This document shows, piece after piece, positions 1 to 7,338 of a stretch of DNA of 45,974 bases. This DNA is from an uncultured Saprospiraceae bacterium (lineage in GTDB: Bacteria; Bacteroidota; Bacteroidia; Chitinophagales; Saprospiraceae), in the NCBI GenBank assembly GCA_937872405.1, contig CALMSP010000209.1:1-45974 (forward strand). The letters are read 5' to 3'. Numbering within the stretch: the stretch's first letter is position 1; each line of letters opens with the position of its first letter. The position numbers were made by a program, and so were the translations under genes. The notes beneath the pieces are model-generated. The model was not told where the DNA came from and did no database searches. It saw nothing but the letters and a program-made list of their open reading frames with translations.

Positions 1-2
1 AA

Positions 3-140
3 GCCGTAATGTTCGGATTGGGTGGCCTAGAAATCACCGAGCAAGGCATCACACAGCTCAAAACCAAACTACCGAGGCAGTGGCGCTCGCTCACCATTAC
101 CGGCGTAGGTAAGGAACGTAAGGCATTTTCAATCAAATAA
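3..140 (+). CDS. C-terminal end of a probable GH65-type glycoside hydrolase/phosphorylase (partial)
   Basis: Only the last 45 codons are present; the gene enters from the left edge and ends at TAA 138-140. The readable tail contains FGLGGLEITEQGI, then KLPRQWRSLTITGVG. A short 'LP..W..L.i.g' strand pair followed by a charged end resembles the C-terminal beta-sandwich of glycoside hydrolase family 65 enzymes (maltose/trehalose/kojibiose phosphorylase type). That assignment rests on motif memory over a short stretch, so substrate and catalytic mechanism cannot be given. The gene is convergent with the next one and is followed within 10 bases by a strong hairpin. The reading frame is certain; the family is moderately supported. 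Confidence 0.5.
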   Translation, partial: AVMFGLGGLEITEQGITQLKTKLPRQWRSLTITGVGKERKAFSIK

Positions 141-149
141 TTATACATT

Positions 150-188
150 AAAAAGTTCCTGAATTCAAATTGAGTTCAGGAACTTTTT
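150..188. terminator. Bidirectional intrinsic terminator
   Basis: A perfect 14-bp inverted repeat, AAAAAGTTCCTGAA (150-163) and its complement (175-188), with an 11-base loop. The A-run on one flank and T-run on the other let it work on both strands. It sits between two convergent genes ending at 140 (plus) and 215 (minus). Confidence 0.9.
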
Positions 189-214
189 CATCGGTTGAAA
201 CGTCGGACGATCTG

Positions 215-889
215 CTATTTACCGCCAATTTTAAATTTCATACCAAAGCCAATCTGGAAAAGGCTATCGTTAAAGTTACCGCCGGCACCATTTACACCAT
301 AATAGGCGACGTCAATACCAAATTTTGTTTTGCGGCCCGCTAAGAAGCCCACGTTAGCGCCCCAATAATTCAATAAACCCGATGATTCGCTAAATGTGGT
401 GCCCCACTGCCCAATGTAGCGCGGTGCTAAGTACAGATCTAAGGATTCGGTGGGGTGCACCGAAGCGTACAGCGGCACTTGAAAATTGAATAAGCCTCCA
501 GCGCCAGACACAAAGCCAAACATCCCCAGCCCTACACCAGTTGCTAATGCAAACACCGATTCCTGGTTGCCAGCGACCTGCACTTTTACATCCGCCAGAA
601 TATTCAAATTCGTATTGGCTCGAATGCCAAAATCCACTTTTTCACTGATGCCAAAACGCCCGCCCAGCTCAATATTTGGTGCGAAAATACTGAAATCATC
701 AAGCCCCAGCGAATCGTTACTGAGTTCTTTAAACTCAAATGTACGAGTGCCGTTCACAGAAAATATAATTTCGCCAGCGTCCTTACCAACCGTTCGTCCT
801 GTCTGGAATCCGCTAATAGAAGCGCAACTGTGAAACAGTAACACCATGCCGCCGCATACGAAGGCGTGAAGCCAATGTCTTTTTTTCAT
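215..889 (-). CDS. Outer-membrane-type lipoprotein, probable beta-barrel
   Basis: The product is 224 residues from the ATG at 889. An upstream in-frame codon would add 24 residues with no signal-like features, so it is rejected. The start gives a classic lipoprotein signal: MKKR, a hydrophobic core, then FHSC with Cys22 as the likely lipidated residue. The rest is glycine- and aromatic-rich alternating sequence (for example GLGMFGFVSGAGGLFNF) and ends in FQIGFGMKFKIGGK, typical of small outer-membrane barrels in Bacteroidota. No catalytic motif is visible. The function is unknown. It stands alone, convergent with the partial gene on its left, and shares a long AT-rich intergenic region with the divergent small gene on its right. 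Confidence 0.7.
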   Translation of the reverse strand: MKKRHWLHAFVCGGMVLLFHSCASISGFQTGRTVGKDAGEIIFSVNGTRTFEFKELSNDSLGLDDFSIFAPNIELGGRFGISEKVDFGIRANTNLNILADVKVQVAGNQESVFALATGVGLGMFGFVSGAGGLFNFQVPLYASVHPTESLDLYLAPRYIGQWGTTFSESSGLLNYWGANVGFLAGRKTKFGIDVAYYGVNGAGGNFNDSLFQIGFGMKFKIGGK

Positions 890-1227
890 GATTTTTAGGT
901 ATTTACAGGTTAAATAATTCAATGTCGAGTTAATAATAAAATTGTTACACCTGCTGCACAACCGCTGTTTGTCTTTATTTTAGTAATATTGCCGTTGTAA
1001 AATTAATTGTTTTTCTCAAGAAAAACCATTCGTATAATGATTTTATTTTAAAAAGTAAAAAATGATATTTTTGCAATAAATTATTTGGGAATAGCTGCTG
1101 CTGGGGTAGCAAGCATTAACAATTTATGATTAATTTATTTGTAAAATATTTAAAATTAGTGATTTGTTGAGATTGTAGTCTATCTTCATTTTTTGAACTC
1201 ACGCTCATTAAAAAAATATTATATTAT
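890..1227. other. AT-rich divergent intergenic region
   Basis: This 338-base region separates the lipoprotein gene (minus) from the 93-residue gene (plus). It is strongly AT-rich. I see one good plus-strand TAnnTTTG box (1066-1073) and no convincing open reading frame, RNA gene or repeat. Confidence 0.6.
1066..1073 (+). promoter_or_regulatory. Bacteroidota -7 promoter box TATTTTTG
   Basis: TATTTTTG matches the TAnnTTTG consensus of the primary sigma factor in Bacteroidota. No clear TTG -33 element lies 19-20 bases upstream. It would give a leader of about 150 bases before the gene at 1228. Confidence 0.4.
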
Positions 1228-1509
1228 ATGAGAATTATTGGTTACATCGAGCATCCTATTTTGAAAATTACTATATTTAAAATGGATAATAAAATATCTG
1301 TAAAATTGGAGTCGGGTTTGTATGAGCAGACGTATAAATTCCGCGATAGTGAGCACCTGCAAGGGGTAGAAGGTGTAAGGAAATTGGTGGATGCCGACTT
1401 TTGCAATGAAGTGCTACAGCTTTTTAATCGGATGCATACTATTCAAAATCAGGCGTTTACGCGCGCTTTTCCGCAACAAGACGATGTGGAATTTGAGGAG
1501 ATAATCTGA
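1228..1509 (+). CDS. Small conserved-type hypothetical protein (93 aa)
   Basis: The 93-residue product begins MRIIGYIEHPILKITIF and has no signal peptide, membrane segment or known catalytic motif. It reads as a small alpha/beta cytoplasmic protein, with an N-terminal beta-rich part and a C-terminal helix around VDADFCNEVLQLFNRMHTI. I do not recognise the family with certainty. It lies 53 bases upstream of the 58-residue gene at 1563 on the same strand, with no terminator between, so the two are probably co-transcribed. Codon use is unremarkable. It looks real because it is preceded by a promoter-like box and fills a gap cleanly. Confidence 0.6.
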   Translation: MRIIGYIEHPILKITIFKMDNKISVKLESGLYEQTYKFRDSEHLQGVEGVRKLVDADFCNEVLQLFNRMHTIQNQAFTRAFPQQDDVEFEEII

Positions 1510-1562
1510 GCTAAGAAGAACCTTTTGGACAGTTCCTTGTTTCGAAGGAAAAACTTTATAAC

Positions 1563-1739
1563 ATGTTCGGACTTTTCAAAAAAGACCCCATCAAGAAATT
1601 GGAAGCAGCATATAAAAAATTGATGGAAGAGGCTATGCACTTGCAACGCAACGGCGATCTGAAATCGTATGCTCGTAAAATAGCAGAAGCAGAGGAAATC
1701 GCCCGTCAAATAGAGGCGCTACGCAATGCGCAAGGGTAA
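1563..1739 (+). CDS. Small charged helical protein, Lacal_2735/DUF6435-like (58 aa)
   Basis: A 58-residue gene, ATG 1563-1565 to TAA 1737-1739. The protein opens MFGLFKKDPIKKLEAAYKKL and continues as one or two amphipathic helices rich in Lys, Glu and Ala, ending EIARQIEALRNAQG. The opening 'MFGLFKKDP.KKLE..Y..L..EAM.LQR.GD' is what I remember of the small Lacal_2735-type proteins found across Bacteroidota and marine bacteria. Their function is unknown. There is no signal peptide or membrane segment. It sits just downstream of the 93-residue gene and is followed by a strong hairpin terminator, so the two form a short transcription unit. Confidence 0.75.
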   Translation: MFGLFKKDPIKKLEAAYKKLMEEAMHLQRNGDLKSYARKIAEAEEIARQIEALRNAQG

Positions 1740-1825
1740 ATGCGCATGATCACATGCTTGCAGGTATCATCCAACATGCATTAATACTATTGCGCGGACG
1801 CCTTTATTTTCTGCATAATAATTCA

Positions 1826-1863
1826 TTTTATTTACAAAATCTTGATACATTTTGTAAATAAAA
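1826..1863. terminator. Intrinsic terminator between convergent genes
   Basis: A 15-bp perfect stem, TTTTATTTACAAAAT (1826-1840) pairing with 1849-1863, around an 8-base loop. It is AT-only except for one C/G pair. It lies between the plus-strand small genes and the convergent LysM gene and can serve both strands. Confidence 0.75.
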
Positions 1864-1907
1864 GCGTCGTTCTATCACCAAAACATTTACCAAAGCGTAA
1901 CTTTCCC

Positions 1908-3620
1908 TTAATTCACGAATATCCGCTGGTACGGCAATAGCACCTCATTGGTATTCATATTATTAAGTTGTAGCAGGCGGTCAACGGTAGTGCCGTACAG
2001 CTGTGCAATGCGGTAAAGGTTTTCACCCTCTTTTACAGTATGTATCTGGCGCTTGCGCGTAGCCCCTGAGTCATAACTTTGCGGAACCGTATCATCATAA
2101 TAAGCAGGCGGCGTATTGGCTGGCGACGTAGTGCTGGAGGCGGATGGTTGGCGGGTGCTACGCATCCGATCTTGTAGCTCCGGGCTAAGCGTACTGCCTG
2201 ACCGTGGGTACATTTGTGCCGTTTCAGCAGGCATATGAAATTGCGGCGTAATGCGCGTATCCTCGGTTATAGTAGCAGCATAAGGTGATTTGGCGGTGAG
2301 GGTGGCGCCATTATCAAATTCTCGCGGAATTGTATTAGCTACATTGGAGCCGCTGTCAATTGTGCGCAATGGTTGCCCCACTTTAACGACCTCGTCCTTA
2401 GCCAAGCCATTCATATCCCGAAAACGCGCTTCCGTATAGCCATATTTCATAGCTATGGATGCGACCGTTTCGCCGCGCAGCGCTACGTGGTAGCCGTTGG
2501 TGGTCTTCCATGCGGGTGGCTCGTTGTTGGGCGGCAGGGGCGTTCTTGGTGCTTGCTGCTCGTAGGGTGCGGGCACATTCCCGACGGACGTGTTATTTGC
2601 AATAGCGCCAGAAGGTGTATTCGGTGTGATTCGCGCCGTTACTATCAATTTGTCGCAAGGGCGGATCACGGTATTGTCGTTTAAAGCCGACCACTGCCGG
2701 ATTTGGGCTACCGTAACGCCGTACAATCGAGAAATGCCATATAGGGTTTCGCCTCGTTGTACAATATGAACACCATTTCCGGAGGTTTCATTGCAAGGAT
2801 TAGCAGATGTATTGTTGGCATTGGATGCGGCTGTTGTTCTGCTTGATCGAGTATTTTCAAAAGAATCGGGTATGCCCTTAGCCGTAAACGTCTTGTCAGA
2901 ATCCTTCCTACGCGCCCGCAGGTAATCATTAATAGTCTGATCATTTACTTTCTCTAAGCGCAATATATTATTGAAAGCATCATCCGGGTTTTGACCACTG
3001 CGTACCTCGCTGATACCTACTTCAGGCAATAGTTCTATAACCGTGAAAGGCTGTGCCGTTTTTGCCATGATGTGGCGAAACAAAAAAATACCGGCACGGT
3101 CATTATCAATTTTTCCATCAAAATAAACTTCCGCGTTTTTATTGACAGAAATATTATCACCAATAACACCGCGACGGGTATCCAATTCAAAATTATAATT
3201 CATGGATTCATAGCGCATTTGGTCGCCCGTATTCCAAAAATAAGCTGCCTGCATAGCTTGATGGACCGTGTAGGTATTGTTTGGATTGCGAACAACGACA
3301 AATACGCGGTCGCTATTGCTGTTGATACGCCTTACCAGGTCAGGGGTCAGCGCGCTATTGCCACATCCGATTACATTATTGGGGGCTACTTCCTGCGCGG
3401 CTTTGTTCGCTTCGCCAATTTCCAACACCAAGTGCTCTGTATCGCTTACGCGCAGGCTATATACAATGTAAGCCTCCGCATTATCCGTGCCAGTACGTGC
3501 ATACACTAAGCGATCCATGCAATTAGCATCGAACAGAATGTAAAAATTGGCAGCGGATACCAAGGCGCTGGCGCAGCAGAGATAGGAACAAATCAGTAGT
3601 TTTTGCAATCGAACTTTCAT
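1908..3620 (-). CDS. Secreted protein with three LysM domains
   Basis: A 570-residue protein with a cleavable signal peptide (residues 1-23, ending ALVSA). The N-terminal 24-235 region is a globular domain I cannot assign (starts NFYILFDANCMDRLVYAR). LysM peptidoglycan-binding repeats lie at about 285-328 (HIVQRGETLYGISRLYG), 377-420 (YHVALRGETVASIAMKYG) and 526-569 (HTVKEGENLYRIAQLYG), joined by Ser/Pro/Thr/Asn-rich linkers. The three-LysM layout predicts a periplasmic or cell-wall-associated protein that holds glycan. No peptidase or amidase domain is evident, so it may be a scaffold. It is transcribed alone; neighbours are convergent on the left and divergent on the right. Confidence 0.85.
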   Translation of the reverse strand: MKVRLQKLLICSYLCCASALVSAANFYILFDANCMDRLVYARTGTDNAEAYIVYSLRVSDTEHLVLEIGEANKAAQEVAPNNVIGCGNSALTPDLVRRINSNSDRVFVVVRNPNNTYTVHQAMQAAYFWNTGDQMRYESMNYNFELDTRRGVIGDNISVNKNAEVYFDGKIDNDRAGIFLFRHIMAKTAQPFTVIELLPEVGISEVRSGQNPDDAFNNILRLEKVNDQTINDYLRARRKDSDKTFTAKGIPDSFENTRSSRTTAASNANNTSANPCNETSGNGVHIVQRGETLYGISRLYGVTVAQIRQWSALNDNTVIRPCDKLIVTARITPNTPSGAIANNTSVGNVPAPYEQQAPRTPLPPNNEPPAWKTTNGYHVALRGETVASIAMKYGYTEARFRDMNGLAKDEVVKVGQPLRTIDSGSNVANTIPREFDNGATLTAKSPYAATITEDTRITPQFHMPAETAQMYPRSGSTLSPELQDRMRSTRQPSASSTTSPANTPPAYYDDTVPQSYDSGATRKRQIHTVKEGENLYRIAQLYGTTVDRLLQLNNMNTNEVLLPYQRIFVN

Positions 3621-3881
3621 CTTGTTTATTTTTTAAAAATCATATAGCAAGAAGCTGTAACGATTAAAAATCAATCGCTTATGCAAATTTTCTATAAAAA
3701 AGTGAATAAAACAATATGTTGAACGAAAAACTCAACAAAAAGATTGCAAATTTGATGTTTTTTAAATAATAGCATCGTTAAATGTGGAAGCCATGCCCTC
3801 GACCAAGCAAGAATGATAAAAAATCGCTATCTTGCTGCCTGTACAGATCAGCTGTGCGCAACAACTTTAATTATCCCACCT

Positions 3882-4691
3882 ATGAGACTGATTTTCATTG
3901 GTTTATTTTGTCTAATTAATTGGAAACTCGTTAGTCAAAACGGCATTCTAATGTCCGCCGGCGCACGCGGAGCCGCTATGGGCAACGCTTCGGTTACTTT
4001 TTATGATATTAATAGTGCATTCGGCAATCAAGCGGGTCTGGCTAATTTGCAACAATGGTCGGCTACGGCTACAGCCGAGCAGCGTTTTTTGGTCGCCGAG
4101 TTGCAAAGCGCCGCAGTGGCCGCAGCGGTACCAACGGCATCAGGTACCTTTGCACTTACACTACACCACTTTGGTGTAGAGGCATTTCAGCAACAAAAAT
4201 TTGGACTGGCCTACGCCCGACGCCTCATGAAAGGGCTGTCGGCAGGGGCACAGGTCACGGCGCTTCATACCAGCATACCTGAGTATGGCAACCGCACTAC
4301 GTTATCCTTTGAAATAGGTTTACTAACGGAGTTGCTGCCGCAGCTACAATTAGGCATGCACTTAGCCAACCCCGTTAGAGTAGCGCTGGTAGAACGCGAG
4401 AACTTACCAACCGTGCTTCGCTTAGGGCTGGCGTACCTACCTTCTGAGCGCCTCACCTGCACGGCTGAGGTAGAAAAAGATATTGAGTTCACGGCGCGGA
4501 TGCGATTTGGTATTGAATATCAGGTAGTAGAGCAATTGGCTTTGCGCACTGGCATAACCACTGGCCCAACGCAATTGGCATTTGGAGTTGGCTATGCCTT
4601 TCGGGGCGGGCTGTCGCTTGATGTCGCTTCGGTGTATCATCAATGGTTAGGATTCATGCCAGTAGCAAGTGTCAGTTTTCAACGTAAATAA
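3882..4691 (+). CDS. PorV/PorQ-like outer-membrane beta-barrel protein
   Basis: 269 residues from the ATG at 3882. A longer in-frame start at 3813 adds 23 residues that hide the signal peptide, so the internal start (MRLIFIGLFCLINWKLVSQ) is preferred. After the signal comes GARGAAMGNASVTFYDINSAFGNQAGLANL, the N-terminal pattern of the PorV/PorQ-type barrels of Bacteroidota (cf. type IX secretion accessory proteins), followed by repeated beta-strands and a terminal aromatic strand. The exact subfamily is not resolved. It may take part in surface protein handling, and a T9SS substrate is encoded at 31479 (inference). Its stop is two bases before mqnB, so the two are probably one operon. Confidence 0.7.
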   Translation: MRLIFIGLFCLINWKLVSQNGILMSAGARGAAMGNASVTFYDINSAFGNQAGLANLQQWSATATAEQRFLVAELQSAAVAAAVPTASGTFALTLHHFGVEAFQQQKFGLAYARRLMKGLSAGAQVTALHTSIPEYGNRTTLSFEIGLLTELLPQLQLGMHLANPVRVALVERENLPTVLRLGLAYLPSERLTCTAEVEKDIEFTARMRFGIEYQVVEQLALRTGITTGPTQLAFGVGYAFRGGLSLDVASVYHQWLGFMPVASVSFQRK

Positions 4692-4693
4692 CT

Positions 4694-5362
4694 ATGAATT
4701 TGTTGATAGTAGCGGCAACGCCTTTTGAAATAGTACCTTTGCTCAGGCACCTACGCACGGATTTTCAAGAGCCTCATCCTTGGCATTTTCAAAAGAAGCA
4801 CTTAGAAATTGCGGTGCTCATCACGGGTGTAGGGCTGCCGCTTACAGCCTATGCATTAGGTAAAGTGCTGGCTATCAAGCGCTACGATATTGCTATTCAG
4901 GTGGGTATTGCTGGTGTTTTCGGCCAGCGCTGGCGGATAGGCGATGTGGTGGAAGTGGTTACCGAACGATTTGGTGACCTGGGAGTAGAAGAAGCGGATG
5001 GCTCATTCACGGATGTGCATACGCTTGGGTTAATCGAGGCTGATACCCCGCCTTTTCAGCATGGCATACTGCGCAATACTGAGCCAGGCGGCTTTCTTCC
5101 AGGAGCTAATGGACTGAGTATCAACAAAGTGCACGGCTTCGCACCAAGTATTGAGCGTATAATCGAACGTTACCAGCCAGATATAGAAACCATGGAAGGC
5201 GCAGCGTTTTTCTACGCTTGCTTATCTGCTCAACAACCCATGTTGGCTATTCGGGCTATTTCCAACTACGTAGAGCCGCGCAATCGCAACAATTGGAATA
5301 TTCCACTTGCTATTGATAACTTGCACCAAGTGTTGATGCCGATACTGGAAGAATGGGGATAG
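4694..5362 (+). CDS. mqnB: Futalosine hydrolase
   Basis: This 222-residue enzyme cleaves futalosine to dehypoxanthine futalosine and hypoxanthine in the futalosine route to menaquinone. It belongs to the PNP/MTAN nucleosidase fold. Visible features are the glycine-rich N-terminal strand (ITGVGLPLTA), QVGIAGVFG, the ETMEGAA ribose-binding motif, and RAISNYVEPRNRNNW near the C-terminus, where futalosine hydrolases have Asn in place of the Asp of MTA/SAH nucleosidase. Length fits the family. It starts two bases after the barrel-protein gene and is convergent with purA, 23 bases away. No other mqn gene lies in the window. MTA/SAH nucleosidase is the main alternative but fits less well. Confidence 0.88.
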   Translation: MNLLIVAATPFEIVPLLRHLRTDFQEPHPWHFQKKHLEIAVLITGVGLPLTAYALGKVLAIKRYDIAIQVGIAGVFGQRWRIGDVVEVVTERFGDLGVEEADGSFTDVHTLGLIEADTPPFQHGILRNTEPGGFLPGANGLSINKVHGFAPSIERIIERYQPDIETMEGAAFFYACLSAQQPMLAIRAISNYVEPRNRNNWNIPLAIDNLHQVLMPILEEWG

Positions 5363-5385
5363 CCTATTGAAAATTTGGCTATAGC

Positions 5386-6678
5386 CTACTCAACCGCCAT
5401 TCCAACTACGTTTTTGATAAGTAACTGGCGCCGCTCGGGCCCTGTAGAAACCATCGTAATGGGCACGCCAAGCTTGGTTTCTAAAGCTGAAAGATACGAC
5501 TGAGCGGCCAGCGGCAATTCTTCGTAGCTCAGCGCGGTTTCCAGCGATTGCTTCCAGCCGGGGAAGGATTTATATATCGGTTCGATATCATAATTACATA
5601 GGTCATAAGGTAGCTGGTCGGTTAGCGCATCATCATAGCGGTAAGCCGTTGCTACCTCGATGGTATCAAAGTCATTCAAGACATCAACTTTGGTAATAAC
5701 CAACTGCGTTACGCCATTGAGCATAATCGAATAGCGAAGCTGAGGCAGGTCAATCCAGCCACAGCGGCGAGGTCGGCCAGTGGTGGCACCAAACTCGTGC
5801 CCTTCGCGGCGCAAGCGTTCGCCGGTTTCATCTGATAATTCTGTAGGAAATGGGCCCGAGCCAACACGTGTACAATAGGCTTTGCTAATGCCGATGACTT
5901 GCCCAATTTTATTGGGGGCAATGCCCAGCCCTGTGCAGACGCCTGCCGTGACGGTGTTGGATGAAGTAACGAAAGGATAGGTGCCAAAATCAATATCGAG
6001 CATAGACCCCTGTGCACCTTCTGCGAGAATGCGTTTGCCCAAAGCCAGTGCTTCGTGAACAAAATATTCACCATCTACATGATTCAAGGCTTCCAACAAT
6101 TGAAGGCTTTCAAACCATTTCTGCTCCTCCTTTTCGAGGTCAAAATCAATAGCAGGGTACAAATTAAAAAGATTTAAATGCTTGATTTTGAGTGCATTGT
6201 ATTTCTGTTGAAAATTCTTTTGGCTAATGTCGCCTACGCGCAGCCCATTGCGCCCGGTTTTGTCCATGTAGGTTGGCCCAATTCCTTTGAGTGTGGAGCC
6301 GATTTTTTCCTGCCCTTTGGCTGCTTCGGAAGCCATGTCAAGCAGGCGATGCGTAGGCAATATCAGGTGGGCTTTACGCGCCACCAATAGGCGCCGACTG
6401 TAATCCACGCCAGCTTCTTGCAGCATTTGTAATTCTTTAGCCAGCGTAATAGGATCAATGACCACGCCATTGCCAATCAGATTCAACAACCCATCCCGGA
6501 AGATACCGGAAGGAATGGTGTGGAGTACAAATTTTTTACCGTCAAATTTCAGTGTATGTCCGGCATTCGGACCACCCTGAAAACGTGCAACCACATCATA
6601 CTGGGTGGCGAGGTAATCCACAATTTTGCCTTTACCTTCATCGCCCCATTGCAAACCAAGCAAAACATCAATAGTCAT
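5386..6678 (-). CDS. purA: Adenylosuccinate synthase
   Basis: 430 residues from the ATG at 6678. The upstream open frame to 6750 is rejected because a promoter box lies at 6758-6785 and the extension is not family-like. The enzyme makes adenylosuccinate from IMP, aspartate and GTP, the first committed step to AMP. The GTP-binding loop WGDEGKGK spans residues 11-18, with catalytic Asp13, and NAGHT carries His41, both at canonical positions. STLKGIGPTY, the SSNTVTAG region and GRPRRCGWIDL are further family signatures. It is a complete cytoplasmic protein. It is on the same strand as the relA and fur-like genes but appears to have its own promoter. Confidence 0.97.
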   Translation of the reverse strand: MTIDVLLGLQWGDEGKGKIVDYLATQYDVVARFQGGPNAGHTLKFDGKKFVLHTIPSGIFRDGLLNLIGNGVVIDPITLAKELQMLQEAGVDYSRRLLVARKAHLILPTHRLLDMASEAAKGQEKIGSTLKGIGPTYMDKTGRNGLRVGDISQKNFQQKYNALKIKHLNLFNLYPAIDFDLEKEEQKWFESLQLLEALNHVDGEYFVHEALALGKRILAEGAQGSMLDIDFGTYPFVTSSNTVTAGVCTGLGIAPNKIGQVIGISKAYCTRVGSGPFPTELSDETGERLRREGHEFGATTGRPRRCGWIDLPQLRYSIMLNGVTQLVITKVDVLNDFDTIEVATAYRYDDALTDQLPYDLCNYDIEPIYKSFPGWKQSLETALSYEELPLAAQSYLSALETKLGVPITMVSTGPERRQLLIKNVVGMAVE

Positions 6679-6757
6679 AATGGATGGTTCAGATTTAAAA
6701 TTTAGAAGTGCTGCCTGCACATCGGAGCGCGGGCAGCACCGGGAAGTCAAAACCCTG

Positions 6758-6785
6758 CAAATTTAGTAAACCTCTTATAATTCAA
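6758..6785 (-). promoter_or_regulatory. Probable purA promoter
   Basis: On the minus strand the -7 box TAAATTTG (plus-strand 6758-6765) matches TAnnTTTG, with a TTG about 17 bases further upstream (6783-6785). The predicted transcript starts near 6750, giving a leader of about 70 bases. This supports the purA start at 6678. Confidence 0.55.
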
Positions 6786-6798
6786 CGACACAAAAAGA

Positions 6799-7302
6799 TT
6801 AATTCTTTCTGGCAGGTTCGGCGAAAGTTTGCGGGCTTCCGGTGGCGGTTCGTTCGCAGGCCCCATCGCATTGACCATACAAGTTGAGCGCGTGGTGTGT
6901 TATTTTGAAGTGTAATAATTCTCCCATCATATTTTTAATTTGCTGAATACGAGGGTCGCAAAACTCCAGTACCTTACCGCAATCCACACAGATAAGATGA
7001 TCGTGTTGTTTATAACCGTAAGACTTTTCGTATTGGGCAAGGTTTTTTCCAAATTGATGTTTTTTTATCAAATCGCAGTTGACCAATAGTTCCAGGGTGT
7101 TGTACACGGTGGCGCGGCTGACTCGGTAGTTCTGTGTTTTCATATGAATATATAAGGCCTCCGCGTCAAAGTGATCATTGCGTCGGTAGATTTCTTCAAG
7201 GATGGCGAAGCGTTCTGGCGTTTTACGAAAGCCACTATTTTCAAGGTGCGCCGCGAAAATATTTTTCACTTCCTTGATTGTATCGTCTTGTGTTTTTTGC
7301 AT
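6799..7302 (-). CDS. Fur-family transcriptional regulator
   Basis: A 167-residue metalloregulator of the Fur/PerR/Zur family. The N-terminal winged helix includes RKTPERFAILEEIY and the recognition helix SRATVYNTLELL (about residues 62-73). The dimerisation part has HDHLICVDCGKV, with the CxxC pair at 105/108, and a second cysteine pair at 145/149 spaced CDGAC rather than the usual CxxC. The His-rich metal site and structural zinc site are therefore present, but the effector metal cannot be told from sequence. It starts 36 bases after the relA/spoT stop with no terminator between, so the two probably form an operon. Fur is the most likely role; PerR or Zur remain possible. Confidence 0.85.
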   Translation of the reverse strand: MQKTQDDTIKEVKNIFAAHLENSGFRKTPERFAILEEIYRRNDHFDAEALYIHMKTQNYRVSRATVYNTLELLVNCDLIKKHQFGKNLAQYEKSYGYKQHDHLICVDCGKVLEFCDPRIQQIKNMMGELLHFKITHHALNLYGQCDGACERTATGSPQTFAEPARKN

Positions 7303-7338
7303 AATACCTGTTACTAATTTGCGAGATACTGCCTACCA

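Noticed and set aside
6679..6750. N-terminal extension of purA
   Set aside because: The extension lacks family similarity and the predicted transcript starts at about 6750.
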